Assembly: GCF_021134715.1 (NCBI RefSeq)
Contig: NC_060018.1
Coordinates: 12,355,501 to 12,419,500, forward strand
Direction: 5' to 3'
DNA: 64,000 nucleotides
Origin: Daphnia pulex
Lineage: Eukaryota > Arthropoda > Branchiopoda > Diplostraca > Daphniidae
This document shows positions 58,767 to 64,000 of this stretch, piece by piece. Made by a program: the position numbers and the translations under genes. Position 1 is the first letter of the stretch, and every line of letters starts with the position of its first letter. The notes beneath the pieces are model-generated. The model was not told the DNA's origin. It ran no database searches and worked only from the letters and a program-made list of their open reading frames with translations.

Positions 58767-60146
58767 TCACTGATGGACACACCCCGGTGAGCATTGGCTT
58801 CCGTGACACTTGGTCAGCAACATTTCCAGTCCCGTCACCAGTTTCATGATTGGACTGTCCACGGCGAAAGAGAGGATCCGCTCGACATCTTTCAAGGCGG
58901 GAAAGAGAAGCGTCTTCTGGTTTTGATTCCGATCGATTGGGTGATGGAACGCTGCGTCGAAGAGCCGGCCAACATCAGTCGACGTGCAGAGTTGCGCCTG
59001 AGCCAACACGCAAGTGGGTTGTTCCGCCGCCAATCGAGACGGGCGATCAAACAGGTCAGCGATGGAATCGCTCCAATCCAGGGGGGTGGCGTCGCCGAAA
59101 TCTCTCCTCCAGGCCGCGCTCTTCACGTTTCTCACCATCAATTCCGCACCGTGAATCATCTGAGCGATTCCGCAGGGCAGGCGATAATGTCCCAGCATCA
59201 AGACGTGATCCATCAGAAACAGGAGATGGAGCTGAGCGGCGCCATTTGCACTTTCCGTTTTCAAGGAGATGCGATTTAGTTGACGATCCAGTTGTGCCGA
59301 CTTGTCGATATCACCTTCAGACACGACGAGGGCGACGCTGGGCACCAACTGAGATCCTTCCGCGGAATAATCATCGCGAAGAATAATCACTCCTTTGTCC
59401 TCGGCACACGTGACGTGTGAATGAGTTTCGTCCAAAAACGGTTTCACGTTCTGTTCCAGCCATCGCCGCAAGCGTCGCGATAAGACAACGGCTTGGCTAC
59501 GGTCCACTTCGGCAGGCATGTTGAGCGAAGTGACGGGGAAACGGCGAAGCAGTTCGCAAACGGCCGGGACCGTCCATTTCAGCAGCCACGACCAAATACT
59601 GGGCCACTCGAGACAAAGTTGTTTCCAGCTCATCGCCTTCCACGGAGAGAGCATCAACGTCCAGCATGTGTCGTCTCATTTGGAGAGCTTCCATCAGGTC
59701 GATCCAATCTTGATTGGCCGGCAAGTCTTCGACGCTCGCGTCCACGTTGAAATTATGCCCGTACACGTTGCCGAACCAGCGGGAATCCCACGGAAGCTCA
59801 GAGGCATGTTCCAGCAGCTGGGAGCGGAGAACGTCTCCCATCAGGGCGTCGAGTGTTCCAGCTGACATCTTCTTGGCAAGGCAGTCTTTTCTCCAGTCAA
59901 TGTCTTTACCGCTGGCCGTCAGATAGACGAAAAGGACGGCGTCAGGGTGGACATCCGCATCGGCCAGTTGCTGAATTAAAACGGAAGCTTTCCTTATGTA
60001 TAAGTTAATCAACTTGCAACAACATGAAAAACACCGCTATATACACAACAAGATTTTATAATGGTCTTTAAAGATAACTATTATTAAATAACATATAAGA
60101 TTTAACTTACCGTAACTGACAGGATCACGATTGTGATCCATTTCAT
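58767..60146 (-). CDS. Predicted secreted protein of unknown family, apparent frameshift
   Basis: Exon 1 (60146-60111) encodes MKWITIVILSVT, a signal-peptide core, and ends in phase 0 at GTAAGT. Exon 2 begins at 59970 (after TTTTAATTCAG) with QLADADVHPDAVLFVYLTAS. The frame stays open through WFGNVYGHNFNVDASVEDLP and VAQYLVVAAEMDG. It then loses sense near 59560-59600, while another frame takes over with VCELLRRFPVTSLNMPAEVD and runs on to TGA at 58767 (…GCVHQ). Together about 400 residues would result if one base were shifted. No intron fits the switch, so this is either a recent inactivating indel or a sequencing error. The region is more GC-rich than its neighbours. The C-terminal part has Cys residues (CHGSQCSPGC) but no domain I recognise. 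Confidence 0.5.
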
Positions 60147-60487
60147 TGACATTTATTGGGATGTATCTGCTTGTCGAACCTAGATTAGCGGATGTTGGCA
60201 AGGGTATGAATGACGCAATATCTTCATGATAACAGATACAGAAACATCCTCATCAACGCTAAAGCTTTCCTTGGGAACCCGTGAGAACCCAAAAGAGATA
60301 AGGAGCCTTGGCTATTCTGTATTAAATCGAATCGCCATCTAATTTTACCATAATCGTGGGGTTCGTGGAAGAGATAGCAGGATTTCTACTCAATGGTCAT
60401 GCAGTACAGATCAAGTAATAAAGTACATGAAGGATGTCGTGCCGAGTCCTTGAAGAGCAATCATTGCTGTGTCGTAATTCGTAAACC

Positions 60488-61485
60488 ATGGTCAAGTGTG
60501 TTGCAACGTTGGTTTACTGCGCATTCGCAGGTTACTTTCCCCATATTATACCGAGTGAACCTCACCAAAATCAAAATCGTTTTTTCCCTATGAATAGTAA
60601 ATATCTTGGCTTACGTGACGAATGGCGCGGCTGTGTCGAAAAAGACGATTCCCTTCCTACATCGCTGATTAGGATCAGTGTGACCTATTTTACAATTATG
60701 TAAGGATGAGCAAACAACTGAAGAACTTTGTCCAGACGGACAGCGGGACAGGTCTATGAGTCTGAAAGCCAGGCTTGTTTCATGATTCAAAGAGTTAAAT
60801 ATTGCAGGAGGAAGCGCTTACGTGAGAAAAACATTTGGTATTCTAATTACTTTGTTAAACAATGACCACAAAAATCTTGTATCTTAAAAGAATCACCACA
60901 AGGAAACGCCCTTTGCCCAAGACTATACGGAAGATTCCCCATCGAAAATGAATGCTTTGCTTTTAGTGAATGTGAACAAGGCACACCCACCAAAGTAAAC
61001 TGCCCGCCAGGTAAACAACGTTGTGCCAAAATTCAAACGAGACCTAACTTTAAAAAAAATCCTTTAGAAGGTTTAATTTTCGACATTGACCAAGCTGTTT
61101 GCGAATTTCCCGATGTGGCTAATCGTACCGAATGTTCAGGTGACTAAAATATTCAAATTAGTTTAAATTTCCTTTAAAACCACTTTTAAAATGCAAGCTG
61201 AAAAGATCTTGGACTTCACATGCCCCCACGGATCTGATGTTCAATCCGACGAAGTTGTACTGCAACTTGGTGATCACGAACGTTTTCCAAAAGTGAGAAT
61301 TTGTCTAGTTACCCTCCTGGAATTCCATTACTAAATTCAACAATAAAAAACAGAAGGGAGATTGTTGGCATTTCTTCGTGTGCTTGAAGAGTGGTCGACC
61401 TCGATTAGGAGGATGTCCACTTGGTACAATCTACAACCCTGATGATACTTTCTTTTGTGATAAAACCGAAAACGTCCAAGAATAG
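60488..61485 (+). CDS. Chitin-binding (CBM14 / peritrophin-A) secreted protein, exon ends uncertain
   Basis: The start ATG at 60488 has a good context (ACCATGG) and gives a hydrophobic leader (MVKCVATLVYCAFAG). Cys-rich pieces follow: WRGC, then ELCPDGQRDR (60712-60760), CPRLYGRFPIENECFAFSEC with NCPPGKQRC (60910-61020) up to NRTEC (61140), and FTCPHGSD... CWHFFVCL..GGCPLGTIYNPDDTFFCD (61215-61465), stop TAG at 61483. The C-aromatic-C-C-PxG-C pattern is that of CBM14, so two and perhaps three domains are present. Such proteins bind chitin in cuticle or peritrophic matrix. The second-domain exon has an acceptor at 60890. The 5' exon joins are ambiguous (donors near 60638 and 60770), and I cannot exclude damage there. 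Confidence 0.6.
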
Positions 61486-61702
61486 AATGGTAAGCACCGT
61501 TAATATTTTACATACGTACAGCAAAATTACAAGGCCACGAGTCCATATTTCAATTTAAACAATCAACATGAATGTTGCTTTACCTCTACTACAGCGAAAA
61601 TGTGTAGGCCCTAAATGCAAGAACTGAACGGGACAAATTTTTACAAGTTCATCGTTTTCCATATCCAACCCCACTTTGAAATCACGTTTCTCGGAAAAGC
61701 TA

Positions 61703-62501
61703 TTACAACTCTTCGTCTTCCAGAATTTGGAGCATTTTTTGGGCAGCGTCATTTTTGGCAGCCTTCTTTGACTTTCCCTCACCTGATACAAAAATAAGGT
61801 GTTTTCCATAAATGTCGTGAATAAAATTTCCAATGATGATACCTTCTGTGACACGATCACTAAGCTTGCAAGTCATAAAATATGTTTTGGAGTGGGAAGG
61901 ACCTGAAGTTCGAACAACCCTGTATTCAGGAAGAGTGCTGTGTCTGGTGAAGCGCCATTCTGAGAGAACCCCAGATGGATTTAGAGTTGGTTCTGTTGGT
62001 GGTTTGGGTATGTCTTCCTTTAGTGTTCCCAATTTTTCCAGCCTGCTCAAGATAAAAGTCTATAAAAGAGGCCCGTAGAAAGTAAAATAGTACCAAATTG
62101 AACTAACCATTCACAGCAGTTCACGAGTTTTACTCTGGGGACAGTGTTGAGAGTTCCATCGGCTTGATAAGTCTCCCTGATTTGAAACATCATTTTATAG
62201 GCAGCATCATGCTTTGCTTGCATCTTTGTTAAGCCAACGCCTTGAACTGGTGATAGTTTAAATTTCAATTATTGCAGATTCTTAACGATAATTTATAGCA
62301 ATTAAAGGTGATACCTGTAATGCCCAAAATGTCTACAGTCAAATTCATCAAGAAAGTTCGACTGTGGGGATCACCTAGCTCAGCCGCCAAGCTATACTTG
62401 GCTACTCCAAACTCAAATTTTTGACAAAGCTCATGAAACACACTGACAAAAGTCTTTTCTTTTTTAGCAGAACTTGGTTCTCTCAGGGAAACTTGTTCCA
62501 T
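61703..62501 (-). CDS. Double-stranded RNA-binding protein with two dsRBDs (R2D2/Loqs/PACT-like)
   Basis: Exons 62501-62315, 62246-62108 and 62042-61703 join in frame for 221 residues. dsRBD1 covers about residues 18-88 (FHELCQKFEFGVAKYSL, ending GLTKMQAKHDAAYKMMFQI). dsRBD2 runs from about 128 to the end (LPEYRVVRTSGPSHSKTYFM; GEGKSKKAAKNDAAQKMLQI). Both keep the KKxAKxxAA-type helix that touches RNA, although dsRBD1 has KMQAKHDAA. Loqs, TARBP2 and PACT have three dsRBDs and R2D2 has two followed by a long tail; this protein stops six residues after dsRBD2 (LEDEEL). It is likely a Dicer partner or RNAi-related factor, by family only. Confidence 0.8.
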
Positions 62502-64000
62502 TGTTAGTGATGTTTTCTTATGTTATTTGTGGATTTGAGTTTTGAGCAATAGCTACAAAAACAATGACCACTCCAAGGAATCACCTCTGTTGGCTTCAAG
62601 ACTGTTCAGCAATGTGATGATTTCTGAAATCTGCAGCGTGCAGCTTTTTAAACGGTCAAGGTCAACGGTGTTCAAAATCTAATCGATTTAATCGATTAAG
62701 TAATCGATACATAATCGACCACGCGATTTATGTTTTTCCAGCCTTTTATGATGAAGTGTAAATTAGTGTCGATTAAAAAATAATAATGTAATTTTAGAAT
62801 TTAGATAACGGCAGCGGCAGCTAAAATTTCAATCGTACATAAAGCAAGTATTTAGTTTTTCTTTTCACGAGAATTCAGCCAAGTATGGATGGATATTCCG
62901 ATATATTTGACTGTCAATATGAAAATGTGAGTGAGAATAAGAATTGTTTACTTCGTTAAAACATACGGGCTAGGTCAAACCCTAAAAATGAATGACATAT
63001 TTAATAAGATGTTCTACTTGGAGGATTCTACATTCTACGGTGGGTTCAAATGTAATATGTGTAAAACACATCGCTGAGGCTGAAGCTTGAAAGTATATTG
63101 AAGTTAATATGGAATATTTAATTACACTTCCCACATCTTCAGTAAAGCAAGAATAGATTTTTCTGGAATAGCCCTATTTGTGTCACCAACTACAGTGTTA
63201 AATTTCAATATTGATACCAATGATCATCTCTTTTAAAGAATACAGCAATCGTCGATTAGTAGGCTAACGACGTTCGATCAGCAATTAAACCATTTTTAGA
63301 GTGCAATAGTTGAGAATCGTTATACAAAAAGTAATTTGTTTTTGTAAAATTATATTGTTTCACATTTTTGTTCTTTTCCTGAACATATTGCAAGTACACC
63401 TTCAACGGCCCTTATTTCTAAATTTCGGAACACTTGAGGTATAAAATCTTCCTAAGAAAATTTCCCTATCCGAATCTGCATTGTAGCAAACGCATTTTTT
63501 CCCCTCATTGGCAGATACCTCCGCGTTGTATGGCTGTAAAAAATTTATTACTGATGATTATCTTTTGTTCAAAAAGGAGGCCGGACCTGTCTCCCAATTC
63601 AACAAAATCGTTGTTAATGCACGTGACAGATGACTGTCAATGTACAAACCGTAACCATGACGATATGCAATCTAAACTGAAAGTCTACCGAAGTCTAGGC
63701 CTACTCTGTTGCTGGCATATTCAATTTAGTAACAATTTCCCTTTACTGAACAAATAAAAAAGAAATGATGGACATCAATCGATTGATTCCTAGCAGAATA
63801 CTGAATTCGAAATTTGTGTGCGTAAGATTCGTTTCATAAATCAAGGCTAGCCTATATAAGATTCAAGGAAGATATTTAAATCCAGTTGGAGGCCTGGTTT
63901 CTACCGAATTTCATGCACAGGCTGAACCAGAAATATGAAGCTTCAAATTCTATTTCTCCACTTAAATGGATTGCTTGTGAACTCTCATCAGCATCTCTTG
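62502..64000. other. Upstream region of the dsRBD gene and intergenic DNA
   Basis: 62681-62715 holds a cluster of ATCGAT words that may be promoter elements of the minus-strand dsRBD gene. The rest has no gene that I can support; a 107-codon frame at 63434-63757 looks like chance. Confidence 0.45.

Noticed and set aside
58794-59926. Plus-strand frames opposite the secreted gene
   Set aside because: Antisense of a GC-rich coding region; Arg-rich and without domains.

Overview
The window is arthropod nuclear DNA. The gene set (nuclear factor I, Me31B/DDX6, Pez, IntS11, SdhB, CBM14 peritrophin-like protein, dsRBD protein), the small gene distances and the many 40-150 bp introns best fit a branchiopod crustacean such as Daphnia. 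That assignment is an inference from gene style; nothing in the window names the species. I saw no retroviral, LTR or Polinton remains and no CRISPR.

Layout. 1-12490 (+): the 3' two thirds of a nuclear factor I gene (the DNA-binding domain exons lie left of the window), with long microsatellite-rich introns and a long 3' UTR. 12491-20600: gene-poor, with one small TATA-driven proline/alanine/lysine-rich gene (16823-16101, -), a tRNA-derived SINE, a G-rich tract and short tandem repeats. 20660-24420 (+): a decayed, intron-containing copy of tubulin-folding cofactor D. 24421-27600: an exon-like but non-coding region, possibly a spliced lncRNA with internal duplication. 27600-36100: a transposon-rich block with a 389 bp MITE, a 1.73 kb P-like element with 78 bp inverted repeats and a 7 bp target duplication carrying an intact THAP gene, a 1.16 kb hAT remnant with perfect 8 bp target duplications, and a second intact five-exon THAP-like gene.

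36839-64000 is a dense housekeeping block: an RS-rich nuclear protein (-), FAM32A (+), MRPS2 (+), Me31B/DDX6 (-), Pez/PTPN14-type phosphatase (-), SMIM12 (+), SdhB (-), PUSL1 (+), DUSP19 (+), IntS11 (-), tRNA-Arg(ACG) (-), a secreted protein of unknown family with an apparent frameshift (-), a chitin-binding protein (+) and a two-dsRBD protein (-). Many neighbours are divergent pairs sharing short promoters or convergent pairs sharing 3' space; PUSL1 and DUSP19 overlap by 32 bp on one strand.

The most interesting signals are (1) two sister C/D-box-like RNAs in consecutive Me31B introns, both ending exactly 70 nt from the 3' splice site and showing a compensatory base-pair change, and (2) the P-like element whose only gene is an intact 302-aa THAP protein with 46-aa tandem repeats and no transposase core.
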